From NCBI GenBank assembly GCA_938048735.1, contig CALIUM010000026.1:1-59646 (forward strand): 59,646 nucleotides of DNA, read 5' to 3'. A program made the position numbers and the translations under genes. The DNA is from an uncultured archaeon (GTDB lineage Archaea > Thermoproteota > Bathyarchaeia > TCS64). Below the pieces are notes generated by a model. That model did not search any database. It was given only the letters and a program-made list of their open reading frames with translations, and was not told the origin of the DNA. Positions 24,780 through 33,994 of this stretch are shown one piece after another. The number at the start of each line of letters is the position of its first letter. The stretch's first letter is position 1.

Positions 24780-25747
24780 CTGGCCATCTCCTTCCCGGCC
24801 AGGGCGAGCTTCGCGAGTAGGGCGCTGAGCTGTATCTCGGGCCTTGAGCCCTGGGTCAATCTATAGTCCACCTCTCCGACAGCGTCTGATAGCCTTATCT
24901 TCCACTCCTCTGGGATGTTCATCCTTATGATCTCCGAGTAGACCATCCTCAGGATGTCCTCGGCGGCCATCCCCTCATCCACGAGGAGGCTTCTTAGAAC
25001 CTCCCTGGCCTCTATGAATTCTCCTTTCAGCCCGAGGTTTATCATCTCCCTCACCCTCCTGGGGCTTGTCTTGCCAAGTACGCTATATATGGCCGTGTCG
25101 TCCACCACCCCTCCCCTCACAGCAGCCGCGGCCTGGAGGAGGTTTATAGCCTTCCTCATATCCCCCTTCGAGGCCTCACAGATAGCCAATAACCCCTCCT
25201 CGAGGAGCTTCACCCCCTCCTTCGAGGCTATGCTACGAAGCCACCTCCTCATATCCTCCTCGCCCAACGGGTTGAACCTGAAGATGGAGCACCTGCTCTG
25301 AATGGGCTCTATGATGCTCTCGGAGTAGTTCCCGATCAGGCAGAACCTGCAGGTCTTGGTGTAGATCTCCATAATCCTCCTTAGAGCGTGCTGGGCTGGG
25401 GCGGTGAGGCTGTCAGCCTCATCCATTATGAGGATCTTGAAGGGGACCTCCCCTGATATGGGAGCCGTGCGGGCGAAGAGCTTGACCTTCTCCCTGATCG
25501 TGTCGATGCCCCTCTCATCGCTGGCATTGAGTTCCAGTATGAAGTTTCGATATGTAGGCCCATAGAGGTCCCTCGCAAGTGCCAGGATCGCCGTCGTCTT
25601 GCCGACCCCTGCCGGTCCGACGAAGAGGAGGTGAGGAAGGTTCCTCTCCTCTACGAACCTCTTCAGCCTAGAGACTATCTCAGACTGGTTCACCATCTCC
25701 TCGAGGCTCTGGGGTCGATACTTCTCCGCCCACATGGCCCCGCTCAT
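24776..25747 (-). CDS. rfcS: Replication factor C small subunit
   Basis: About 323 residues from ATG at 25747 (MSGAMWAEKYRPQSL), which has AGGGG six bases upstream; the frame is also open to 25753. Walker A GPAGVGKTTAIL, Walker B ILIMDEADSLT and the arginine-finger box IIEPIQSRCSIFRF are all present. Four copies with one RFC-L form the clamp loader. The pair is in the common archaeal order rfcS-rfcL. Confidence 0.95.
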   Translation of the reverse strand: MSGAMWAEKYRPQSLEEMVNQSEIVSRLKRFVEERNLPHLLFVGPAGVGKTTAILALARDLYGPTYRNFILELNASDERGIDTIREKVKLFARTAPISGEVPFKILIMDEADSLTAPAQHALRRIMEIYTKTCRFCLIGNYSESIIEPIQSRCSIFRFNPLGEEDMRRWLRSIASKEGVKLLEEGLLAICEASKGDMRKAINLLQAAAAVRGGVVDDTAIYSVLGKTSPRRVREMINLGLKGEFIEAREVLRSLLVDEGMAAEDILRMVYSEIIRMNIPEEWKIRLSDAVGEVDYRLTQGSRPEIQLSALLAKLALAGKEMAR

Positions 25748-25837
25748 CTTCATCCCCTGATTAAGTGCTGCTTGAGGAGGCTATTAAAATACCGTTTCGA
25801 TGGCATGCTGAGGAGTTCATGGGATTATGTATTTTCA

Positions 25838-26506
25838 TCACTCTATCTTGATGCCTAGATCCCTCTTTTTGATGATCCTCCCGATCTTTATCAATAGAAC
25901 CGTTATCTCCTCCATCATATGGGCGTTCTCCAGTCCCCCTCCATCGAGACCCCTCAGATTCGGTATCTCCTCCACAAGCCTCATTACGACCTTTTTTGCC
26001 TGGTCATCATCACCACATACGACTACATCCCCTTCCACTGGGGTTGAGTATCTCTCAAGCTTCTTCGATGAGACTGTGTGCAGAGCGGCGACTACTCTCA
26101 TTCCCGGAAGCATCTCCGCCACCATCTCCGCGACCGAGCCCTTATCAAGCCTTATGAGCTGGGGCTCCCCGTCAAACTTGCAGGGTACTATGGGGGAGAC
26201 TATGATGGTCCCCAGCCTCAGACCCTCTCTGATATCCTCTATGGTTGAGCTTAACCCCTCGAAGGGTATGGTTAAGACCACTATCTCAGCCATCCTAACG
26301 ACCTCCCTGTTCAGCCCATAGCTCACCTTGGAGGGGGATCCAAGCCCTTTGAGGATCATGTTGATCTCCCCCGCAACCCTCATCGCCTTTTCAGCACTCC
26401 TAGAACCTATCCATACCTCATTCCCCGAGATGGCCCATCTGACAGCGAGGGGGGGCCCCTGGTTCCCAGTTCCTCCGACGAGCGCGATCCTTCTACCCAA
26501 TACCAT
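25838..26506 (-). CDS. npdG: F420H2:NADP+ oxidoreductase
   Basis: 222 residues with the NADP-binding start RIALVGGTGNQGPPLAVRW and the SRSAEKA loop, then family segments VVLTIPFEGLSSTI and GDVVVCGDDDQAKKVV. The enzyme transfers hydride between F420H2 and NADP+. With FprA and the Fwd/Ftr genes it shows an F420-using metabolism. Monocistronic, between rfcS and the glutamate synthase-like gene. Confidence 0.9.
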   Translation of the reverse strand: MVLGRRIALVGGTGNQGPPLAVRWAISGNEVWIGSRSAEKAMRVAGEINMILKGLGSPSKVSYGLNREVVRMAEIVVLTIPFEGLSSTIEDIREGLRLGTIIVSPIVPCKFDGEPQLIRLDKGSVAEMVAEMLPGMRVVAALHTVSSKKLERYSTPVEGDVVVCGDDDQAKKVVMRLVEEIPNLRGLDGGGLENAHMMEEITVLLIKIGRIIKKRDLGIKIE

Positions 26507-26578
26507 CAGCTCAGAGACGAACTCCTCGTTCGAGATATATAAAAAAATAGGTAATAAAGTTGGGTTCTCGGTAGCTGC

Positions 26579-28192
26579 CTATGAGTCTAATATAAGTTCT
26601 ATCTCCTCGCTGTCCAGCTCCTCTAGGAGGGGTATCCCAGTCACCTTGTGAGCTCTCTCAGTTAGAGCGGCTATGTCCCTGCGGTCTAATAGGTCGAGCC
26701 TGAACTTCCTAGATCCCGCTAGGAGCTGCTTTAACCCAACCCCGATCCTGTCGGTGAAGTAGGTGTAAAGGCCTATAGCCGGGTATGGTATAGACTTCAC
26801 CTTCTCCTTCCCAAATCTAGCCTCGAGATCCGGGATCGCCTTGAAGAACTTTTCTGGGGTGCTCCCATATCTGTCGGAGAAGGCCTTCGGTAGCTTACCC
26901 TCTCTAGCCAACTCCTCGAAGTAGCTGCTCTTCATAACCGCTGTCAAAGGCGCCCTCGCCATGACTATGGCCTTTACGAATGGGCCATCTCCGAAGTTGC
27001 TCATCGCTATGGACTTGTATATCTGAGTCTCATTCATGAATCCGCCAGCCATGCATATGTCAGGGACATGTCTCCCCTTCTTCTTCAATATCTGGGCGCA
27101 TCTCAGAACTTGAGCCTCAAGATATACCGTCGGGGTGCTCATCTCGTTCATCATAGGTACTGGGCTCATCCCGGTTCCGCCACCGGCACCATCGAAGGTT
27201 ATGTAATCTACCTCGGCCTCTGAGGCGACCTTCATAGTCCAGGCCACTGTGGATGGCCTGTATGCCCCCGTCTTTATGGTGACTACCCGGGCTCCCCTCT
27301 CCCTCAGGGAGACCACATCTTCAACGAAGTCCCTCAACTTAGGCATCCCCACCCTGCTGTGGCGCTCGAAGCTCTTGAAGACCCCTGCCTTGAACGCCTC
27401 CTGGACGCCCGGGTCGTCGGGGTCGGGGATGACGATGTATCCCCTCTCCTTCAGCTCCTTTGCCCTCTCCAGGGTGGTGAGCCTGACCTCTCCTCCTATG
27501 GCCTTAGCACCCTGCCCCCACTTCCTCTCGATGACGTCTACCTCGAGCTTGGACATGACGTAATCGTCGACGCCGAGCCTAGCGTCCTCGATGTTCGTCT
27601 GGACCACGACCTCGCCGTGTACACCATCCCAGAACTCCCTGAACTTGTTAACCCTGTGCTCCATATCCTCCGAGTAGGTGACCTTCCCACCTGTGAACTT
27701 GGCGTTCGGATCCATCCCGCAGACGTTCTCACCTATAACTATGGAGGCTCCAGAGAGGGCACATCCCACGGCCAGCCCATCCCAGTTCACCTTGGCCACT
27801 GCCGTGGATCCGAAGGCCCCTGCGATTATAGGAACTTTAAGGGGTATCCCTCCCACTCTCGTAGTTATATCCGCATTCTCGAAGATCGCGAGGTCAGGGT
27901 CTGGTGGTATCCCCTTCGCTCCTAGAAGCTCCGCCATTATGTTGAAGTCCGACCAGTCCAGCCTATAGTCCTTAAGCGATGCCGCGGTACTTCTACCGAA
28001 GTAGTCTGGCATCGGGTAGAGGACCTCCCTGCCCCTGAAGGCAGAGAGGCCAACCTCACAGAGGAAGGGGCAGTCCCTTATGCAGAGGGCGCACATCCCG
28101 CTCTGAGGTGAGACATCCCTAACCCTCGTCTGGGTTCCGGTCAGACACATTCCGTTTTGAAAGGCCGAGTTCCATTGTACACGTTCACCCAT
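26579..28192 (-). CDS. gltB: Archaeal-type glutamate synthase, FMN/FeS central domain protein
   Basis: 537 residues. The first 45 residues contain a cysteine motif (CALCIRDCPFLC), followed by the FMN-binding TIM-barrel domain of glutamate synthase: IAGAFGSTAVAKVNWDGLA, YITFDGAGGGTGMSPVPM and VPDICMAGGFM. Archaea often encode the GltB domains as separate genes; the glutaminase domain is not in this window. It probably makes glutamate from glutamine/NH3 and 2-oxoglutarate with reduced ferredoxin or NADPH. A related FMN-dependent role is possible. Confidence 0.8.
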   Translation of the reverse strand: MGERVQWNSAFQNGMCLTGTQTRVRDVSPQSGMCALCIRDCPFLCEVGLSAFRGREVLYPMPDYFGRSTAASLKDYRLDWSDFNIMAELLGAKGIPPDPDLAIFENADITTRVGGIPLKVPIIAGAFGSTAVAKVNWDGLAVGCALSGASIVIGENVCGMDPNAKFTGGKVTYSEDMEHRVNKFREFWDGVHGEVVVQTNIEDARLGVDDYVMSKLEVDVIERKWGQGAKAIGGEVRLTTLERAKELKERGYIVIPDPDDPGVQEAFKAGVFKSFERHSRVGMPKLRDFVEDVVSLRERGARVVTIKTGAYRPSTVAWTMKVASEAEVDYITFDGAGGGTGMSPVPMMNEMSTPTVYLEAQVLRCAQILKKKGRHVPDICMAGGFMNETQIYKSIAMSNFGDGPFVKAIVMARAPLTAVMKSSYFEELAREGKLPKAFSDRYGSTPEKFFKAIPDLEARFGKEKVKSIPYPAIGLYTYFTDRIGVGLKQLLAGSRKFRLDLLDRRDIAALTERAHKVTGIPLLEELDSEEIELILDS

Positions 28193-28498
28193 TCTCTCAC
28201 CCAGGGCTCTTGGAGGATATTATCAAAGATTATTTAAGTTTTTCTTAGAGAATTGTATTAAAGTTGATCCAGCCATTCCTACTTCGTAACAAAACTCACG
28301 GGGAATAAGATAAATATATATAAAGTTAAAGAGAATTTATTTTTAGTTATCTCTTTATTTCATCTCTTCTACAAGTGATTTATGATCAAGAAATTTCAAA
28401 ACAGATAGAATCTTGTTCTAACTTACCTTTTGCTTTTTTTACTAATTTTTGAGGCTCTTCTAGCTTAATTTTTATCCTTCGATGGTGTTTATCTTGTG
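28193..28498. promoter_or_regulatory. Divergent AT-rich promoter region
   Basis: No gene. It contains several TATA-like segments, such as AAATATATATAAAG (about 28311-28324) suited to the minus-strand glutamate synthase gene, and TTTTTATCC near 28470 suited to the plus-strand MBL gene. Very AT-rich throughout. Confidence 0.45.
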
Positions 28499-29542
28499 AT
28501 GGAACCTGTCGAGGTAGCAAGAGGTATATGGCAGTTGAAGCCGCCTTTGATGCGTGGAGGCTTAAGGTTCACTAATACATATCTATTATCTGAGGCCCTA
28601 GTCGATGCTGGAGAGGATAGTCGAGGGGCTCGTTCAAGCTTAGAGAGGCAGCTCGCTAGCTTGGGGCTAGAGGTATCTGATCTGAAGCACCTCATAATAA
28701 CTCATCTCCACAGAGACCACATAGGCTTGGTCAACTTTATCAGGTCGGCCTCAGGGGTGAAGGTCTGCGGGCATGAAGAGGCATCGAAAATATCGAGAGC
28801 CCCTGATGAGGTGGAGGAGGCGAGAGGTCAGGTGCTCGATCCCCTCGGGGGAGGTGTATTGTTCGGGATATTTGGGGTTCTGGAGGGGTGCCTGAGAGGG
28901 CTGAGACCAATGATAAGGGTAGATCGTAAGCTTCGAGATGGGGACCTGATCCCTTTGGAGGGTTCAACCTTAGAGGTTTTATGGACCCCTGGGCACTCTG
29001 GAGAGCACATATGCCTTCTAGAGGTCGAAAGGAGGATACTCTTCACAGGCGACCATATACTCCCCTCGATAACTCCCCACATAGGCCTGCGAAAATTGGA
29101 TGGCTCAGACCCGCTGAGGGATTATCTGGAGTCTCTAAAGAGGATCGGAGAGCTTGAAGTGAGACTGGTCCTTTCAGGGCATGGGGAACCCTTCACGGAT
29201 CTAAAGGGGCGGATAGAAGAGATAATGAGGCATCATGAGAGGAGGCTGAGGGAGGTGAAGACGGCGCTTGTTGGGGAGAGAACACCGCATTCCGGAGTAG
29301 CTGAGAAGAACACATGGAGAGGTGCCCCTTGGAGCCTGATGCCTCCCTGGGTTAAGAGGATGGCCGCGGAGGAGGCCCTCGCGCACCTAGTTTACTTGAA
29401 GAACACGGGGGTTCTGGGTTTAGGCTTCGCGATGGGGTTCCATACTTTTATCTTAAATAATGATATTCACATTTTCTATTTGCATGATTTTCCCATTTTG
29501 AATGTCCTAATGTTGTTCCCCCGAAGACTCCTTCCCACATAG
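28499..29542 (+). CDS. MBL-fold metallo-hydrolase
   Basis: 347 residues with the metallo-beta-lactamase core: THLHRDHIG (HxHxDH, near 71-79), the later His in TPGHSGEH, the Asp in FTGDHILP and a final SGHGEPF. These ligate two metal ions; the LACTB2/glyoxalase II-like group fits best. A helical C-terminal part follows. The last 45 residues are AT-rich and hydrophobic and overlap the next (minus) gene by 36 bases, so the true end may have drifted. Substrate unknown. Confidence 0.85.
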   Translation: MEPVEVARGIWQLKPPLMRGGLRFTNTYLLSEALVDAGEDSRGARSSLERQLASLGLEVSDLKHLIITHLHRDHIGLVNFIRSASGVKVCGHEEASKISRAPDEVEEARGQVLDPLGGGVLFGIFGVLEGCLRGLRPMIRVDRKLRDGDLIPLEGSTLEVLWTPGHSGEHICLLEVERRILFTGDHILPSITPHIGLRKLDGSDPLRDYLESLKRIGELEVRLVLSGHGEPFTDLKGRIEEIMRHHERRLREVKTALVGERTPHSGVAEKNTWRGAPWSLMPPWVKRMAAEEALAHLVYLKNTGVLGLGFAMGFHTFILNNDIHIFYLHDFPILNVLMLFPRRLLPT

Positions 29543-29920
29543 GAAATCTATGACTCTAGAGGCCTCGCCTCTGATGGTTATCTGGATCGGCCCGAGGGGG
29601 GCCTCCCTGGGATGGTAGAAGGATATGTGCTTCATATAGGCCGCCTGCCTGGTAAGCCCGAACCTAAGGGTATCACCCTCTACCCTGCTGGATAGATGGG
29701 CTCTCGCCGCATCTCTCACCCTATCTCTTCTGAGCATCTCCTTGAAGTTCTCGAGCGATCCTATCCCCATTAGACGCCCCCTAAGAACCGTTCCTTCCCC
29801 AGATGGCTCCCTTTCTAGGGTTATATTCCCAAACAGGTTCCTTATGGCTGCTTCCACCTTTGATGGGTCCTCGGTAGGGTTAACATAGGCCTCCACCTCG
29901 ATCTCAACATTCAATGCCAT
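29507..29920 (-). CDS. UPF0201 family protein
   Basis: 137 residues beginning with beta-rich NVEIEVEAYVNPTEDPSKVEAAIRNLFG, the typical UPF0201 N-terminus, and FKEMLRRDRVRDAAR later. Structures of the family resemble ribosomal-protein-L5-like RNA-binding folds; function is unknown. It overlaps the UPF0200 kinase by 10 bases, a conserved archaeal pairing. Confidence 0.85.
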   Translation of the reverse strand: MALNVEIEVEAYVNPTEDPSKVEAAIRNLFGNITLEREPSGEGTVLRGRLMGIGSLENFKEMLRRDRVRDAARAHLSSRVEGDTLRFGLTRQAAYMKHISFYHPREAPLGPIQITIRGEASRVIDFLCGKESSGEQH

Positions 29921-30498
29921 TCAGATCCTCCTATACTCTGTGGATCACGTTTAAGGGCCTTAACAAATCTCTTCGCAGTTCTCTCGAGATTCCCGAGCGG
30001 CCCCTCATTCACAATCATATAGTCTGCCATAGCTATAGCTGAGCCCAGCCCGAGGGCAAGCTCACGCCTGTCCCTCATTAAAAAATCCTCCCAGCTCAAG
30101 GTGTCATCTTTTCTGCCCCTCATCAAGATCCTTTTGAAGCGTGTCTTTGGAGAGGCGTGTACTGCCAGAAGGGTGACCTCGAAGTTCTCTTTGAAGGCAT
30201 CCACCTCCTCTAGGCTTCTGATACCGTCAACAAGTACTAGATCTAAAGCTCGTTCTTTGATCCTTCCAATACATCTCCTAGCAATAGCTGCTTCTCCTTC
30301 CGTCCTTCTAATCCTCTCAGCTATTAGTCCCAGGTTCTGGGCTGTCGGCTCCAGCCCCCATGCAAATGCTAACTCCCTTACTGACTCCCCCATATTTATG
30401 ATCATATACCCCTCCCTTCCGATGTATTCTGCCAGCGTGGTCTTTCCAGAGCCTGGCATTCCCGTAATAAGGATCACCGATGTTCTGTTTCCCCTCAT
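29911..30498 (-). CDS. UPF0200 nucleotide kinase-like protein
   Basis: 195 residues with Walker A GMPGSGKTTLAEYI (13-26), the helix GESVRELAFAWGLEP and LVDGIRSLEEVDAF. This is the archaeal UPF0200 group of P-loop kinases, close to dephospho-CoA kinase and adenylate kinase; the substrate is not established. Overlaps both neighbours (UPF0201 by 10 and radical SAM by 4 bases), so the three are one translationally coupled operon. Confidence 0.85.
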   Translation of the reverse strand: MRGNRTSVILITGMPGSGKTTLAEYIGREGYMIINMGESVRELAFAWGLEPTAQNLGLIAERIRRTEGEAAIARRCIGRIKERALDLVLVDGIRSLEEVDAFKENFEVTLLAVHASPKTRFKRILMRGRKDDTLSWEDFLMRDRRELALGLGSAIAMADYMIVNEGPLGNLERTAKRFVKALKRDPQSIGGSEWH

Positions 30499-31253
30499 TT
30501 AATCCTCTCCAAGCCCAACTCCCTGGTCTTCACGTAGACCTCCTCAACCCCCTCCTCTACAGCTTCCCGGGCCAATTTGAGCATTCTCTCCCTGCTTGGG
30601 GGGCTGAGCATCTTCAGCTCAGGACTCAGGATATCCCCTAGATTGTCGAACTGCTGGAGCTGGTAAGCCACACACAGCTCCCTGATGCTGGAAGCGATGC
30701 TTCGTATAAACCATGGCTCATCGGAGATCTTCGGCACTACAGTGGTTCTAACCTCAACCTCAACCCCGAAGCCCTTGCAGATCTTAAGCGTGCTCTTAAC
30801 CCCATTGACAGCAGCCCCTCCAAGAGCTGGAACCCCTATAACCCTACCATAGACTTCATCCTCTAGTGGAGCCTTCACGTCGAGGGCCACTCTATCCAGC
30901 AGCCCCCTCTTAAGGAGGTTCTCAACCACCTCTGGGAGGCTTCCATTAGTCTCGATCATGGTCTTTAGACCCAAGCTCCTGACCATCTCCAAGGCCTCCA
31001 TAAGGCCATCGCTTTGTAGGAGAGGTTCCCCTCCAGAGAAGACGACCGAGTCGAGAAGATCTATATTTACTTCGATGCGCCTCCGAAGGGCATCTAGGGT
31101 CGTATCCTCTCCATAATCTCTTGGTATCAGGCTCGAGTTCTGGCAGTAGGGGCATCTGAAGTTGCATCCGGATAAAAAGACAACGAGGGAGACATTGCCG
31201 TACCAGTCCACCGTGGATAAATCTAGGATTCCACCCACCCTGAGCTTCTTCAT
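30495..31253 (-). CDS. Radical SAM activating enzyme (anaerobic NrdG/PflA type)
   Basis: About 252 residues from ATG at 31253 (MKKLRVGGILDLSTVDW); the frame is open ten codons further up. The SAM-cluster motif is CNFRCPYC and FSGGEPLLQ follows. The N-terminus and size fit the archaeal anaerobic ribonucleotide reductase-activating type, which makes a glycyl radical on its partner. No glycyl-radical enzyme is nearby. Operon head for UPF0200-UPF0201. Confidence 0.82.
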   Translation of the reverse strand: MKKLRVGGILDLSTVDWYGNVSLVVFLSGCNFRCPYCQNSSLIPRDYGEDTTLDALRRRIEVNIDLLDSVVFSGGEPLLQSDGLMEALEMVRSLGLKTMIETNGSLPEVVENLLKRGLLDRVALDVKAPLEDEVYGRVIGVPALGGAAVNGVKSTLKICKGFGVEVEVRTTVVPKISDEPWFIRSIASSIRELCVAYQLQQFDNLGDILSPELKMLSPPSRERMLKLAREAVEEGVEEVYVKTRELGLERIK

Positions 31254-31541
31254 CAAGACCAGGATTATATCCGAGGAGTTCATTTAAATATTTGGCCTGA
31301 AAGAGTTCCTTTACCTCCTCCTCTAATAGAAGTTTAATGAAATGTCCTGAAAAATCTTGCTTCAACCCATGAGTTCAAACATTTGAATGTTCTCATCGAA
31401 GAATTATGTTGAACATTAATTAGTCTTGAAATATATATAGAAGGAATTTTTAAATCTAAAAACTGAAAGAAAACGTTTCAAACTTGTTATTTGGATGTTT
31501 AGAATTCAATTCCAAAATAGGTTTTAGATATACATTAAATC
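31254..31541. other. AT-rich intergenic segment
   Basis: No gene was seen. AT-rich with several TATA-like strings (for example near 31428-31440), probably the promoter area of the radical SAM operon and sequence downstream of the amidinotransferase gene. Confidence 0.4.
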
Positions 31542-32522
31542 TTATTCTGAGGGTTCATGATCCCTAAGGATGGGCATTGTTAGGCAGTGTATTGAGCCGC
31601 TATTCCTCGGCTCAACTAGGGTTGGTATATCTATCGGGATGACATCTATGCCATTTTTCTCCAGTAGTTTGATCCCCTCTTCCTTGCCTTCTCCAGAGGC
31701 GCAGATCACCCTTCCCGGCCTCACGGCGACCGCAGCGACATATACGCCCTTAGGCCTTTCAATTATGTTTAAGTCGATCTCCTCTTTTAGCCATTCGTAT
31801 GTGGTGTAGGCCAATCCATCCCTGGAGACCACGGCGGTTTTAACATCGACCATGCATATGAAGCCGTCTATATGCCCCCCAAATATTGGTTCGGCGTGGA
31901 TCTCGATATCTGGATCCTCTGCCCAGGCCACCTCAGCCACCTGCCTCGCCCCCTCCTCGTTCGCCCTCCAGGAGAGCCCTATGGCCAGATGTTTCGGCGT
32001 TATCCACATGACGCTTCCCCCCTCGATGATGCCCCTCCCATTGACGACCCTTAGTACTGGGCAGCCGATAGAGGCAAGGGTCTTCAAGGTGTACCTCTCC
32101 TCTCCCCTCCGGAGCCTGTCATACATCCTACCTATGATCACCCCTCCAGGCACGGCGAAGGATGGGTCCCTTGTGTATATGGACTTCACGAGCCTTGGGC
32201 TGAGCCCTTCCTCCGGTAACCTCTCAACGACCTCGACCCCCTCATCCTCAAACGCCTTTTTAAGGGTCTCATAGTCCCTCCGCATCTCTTCTAGGTCTGG
32301 CTTGTACTCGTACCGCCACTCCTCATAGGGTTCCTTAACGGCCTCCATCTCCAACCCAGGCCTGTGGAGTAGGACCTTTCTAAGCCTCCCCACCTCGGTA
32401 TCTACGCCCCACCTGCTCCCCCAGGCCCATTCCTGATCCTCTAGGAAGCTTGTCTTTAGAGGAGGATGATATCTGTAGTAGATCTCCATCAGCCTATCTC
32501 TGGCCCTCTCAAGCTCCTCCAA
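31542..32522 (-). CDS. Arginine deiminase/DDAH-type amidinotransferase
   Basis: 326 residues of the five-bladed beta/alpha guanidine-modifying fold: WGVDTEVGRLRKVLLHRPG (36-54), YTRDPSFAVPGGVIIG, a catalytic His in FGGHIDGF and a catalytic Cys in GSIHCLTMP near the C-terminus. Relatives hydrolyse arginine, methylated arginine or agmatine. Length and motifs suit arginine deiminase-like or DDAH-like enzymes; the substrate cannot be chosen. Divergent from the saccharopine-dehydrogenase-like gene. Confidence 0.85.
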   Translation of the reverse strand: MEELERARDRLMEIYYRYHPPLKTSFLEDQEWAWGSRWGVDTEVGRLRKVLLHRPGLEMEAVKEPYEEWRYEYKPDLEEMRRDYETLKKAFEDEGVEVVERLPEEGLSPRLVKSIYTRDPSFAVPGGVIIGRMYDRLRRGEERYTLKTLASIGCPVLRVVNGRGIIEGGSVMWITPKHLAIGLSWRANEEGARQVAEVAWAEDPDIEIHAEPIFGGHIDGFICMVDVKTAVVSRDGLAYTTYEWLKEEIDLNIIERPKGVYVAAVAVRPGRVICASGEGKEEGIKLLEKNGIDVIPIDIPTLVEPRNSGSIHCLTMPILRDHEPSE

Positions 32523-32699
32523 TAAATCACCTTAAGATCTCTATGAAAGAGGGATATTTAAGCTGCTTTAACCTCGGCTAGGGATTTTCATCGATAATCA
32601 GACTTAAAATCTCCAAAGCTCTAACACATTAGGCCTTAGACTGGTCAGAACCCCATAGAGTTGGATGGAAAGAGAAATAGACTGTTTATCAATTAAGTC

Positions 32700-33850
32700 T
32701 TGTGGTTAACTTTGAGGGTTCTTATACTTGGCTGTGGGAATATTGGCTCTGTGGCCGCCGGGGATCTCTCTAGGGAGGCCTCCATCGAGCTGGTTGTGGC
32801 CGATAGGTTGGAGGGGAAGGCTAAGGCGGTGGCTGAGAGGGTGGGGAGGGATAATACTTCATGGTTGAAGATCGATGCCTCCGACGCCTCTGAGCTGAGG
32901 AGGGCCTTAAGGGGTTTTGAACTGATCTTGGGTTTTCTCCCTGGAAATTTAGGTTATGGTTTGGCCGAAGCCTGTATCGACTCAGGAGTAAACCTGGTTG
33001 ATATCTCCTATATGCCCGAGGATCCCATGACTCTTGATGAGAGGGCTATCGAGGCGGGGGTTACCATAATCCCAGACTGTGGAGTAGCACCGGGCCTGAG
33101 CAATATACTAGTTGGAAGATCCGCTCAGGAGCTTGATGAGGTTCACTCGATCCATATACTCGTTGGTGGTATCCCGGCTAAGGCTGAACTCCCCTTGGAT
33201 ACATCATCAACTGGTCACCGGAAGACCTCTTAGATGAGTACACTAGAAAGGTGAGGATTGTTGTGGATGGGGGGTTGACTGAGGTTGAGCCCCTCACAGG
33301 CCTCGAGAACATAGATCTCCCGGGGGTAGGTACCCTAGAGGCCTTCTACACCGACGGCCTCAGAACCCTGTTGAGGACCGTGAAGGCCAGGGAGATGTGG
33401 GAGAAGACCCTTAGATATCCAGGGCACGTCGAGAAGATATGTCTGCTGAGGGACCTCGGATTCCTCGACGGTGAGAGCGTAGAGATTGAGGGTCTACACA
33501 TCCCGATCAAGAGGCTCACAGCTAGAATCTTGGAGCGTAAACTGTACAGGCCAAAGGTTGAAGATATCTTAGTGATGAAGGTTGAGGTCTCAGGGATCCG
33601 CGGTGGTGAGAATAAAAGATACACCCACTACCTTTTGGACAGGTACGATAAGGAAAGGGGGATCACGGCTATGGCGAGGACTACGGCCTATACTGCAACC
33701 TCCATCGCAAAAATAATGATCTCCGGAGTTGAAGTGGGAAGGGGAATCAGACCGCCAGAGTTGATAGGCGCAGATGAGAAGATCTTCAAGCTCCTATTGA
33801 ATAGGCTTGAGGGACATGGAATAAAAATCAAGAGTACCGAGGGATTATAA
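32700..33850 (+). pseudogene. Saccharopine dehydrogenase-like gene with one frameshift
   Basis: The first part (32712 TTG, LRVLILGCGNIGSVAAGDL) holds the NAD(P)-binding fold and runs to a stop at 33231-33233. The second part is in frame with EYTRKVRIVVDGGLTEVEPL and ends at 33850. At 33191-33194 a CCCC run, if read as CCCCC, joins the two as ELPLGYIINWSPEDLLDEYTRK, the normal sequence of the family. One protein of about 380 residues is restored. Either a recent one-base deletion or a sequencing/assembly error in the homopolymer. Function as lysine/saccharopine-type dehydrogenase is only by family. Confidence 0.85.
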
Positions 33851-33994
33851 CAAAATTATAATAGTTTCGATGCACTGGGCTCTTATGTCAATAAGAGAAG
33901 GGCAGAGACATTCGATTGAGTCAAACTAGGCGAGAGGAAGCTAGATTTTTCTCTCCCCTCCGAGTACCGTCTACCTTATAGTTATCCTTCCCAC

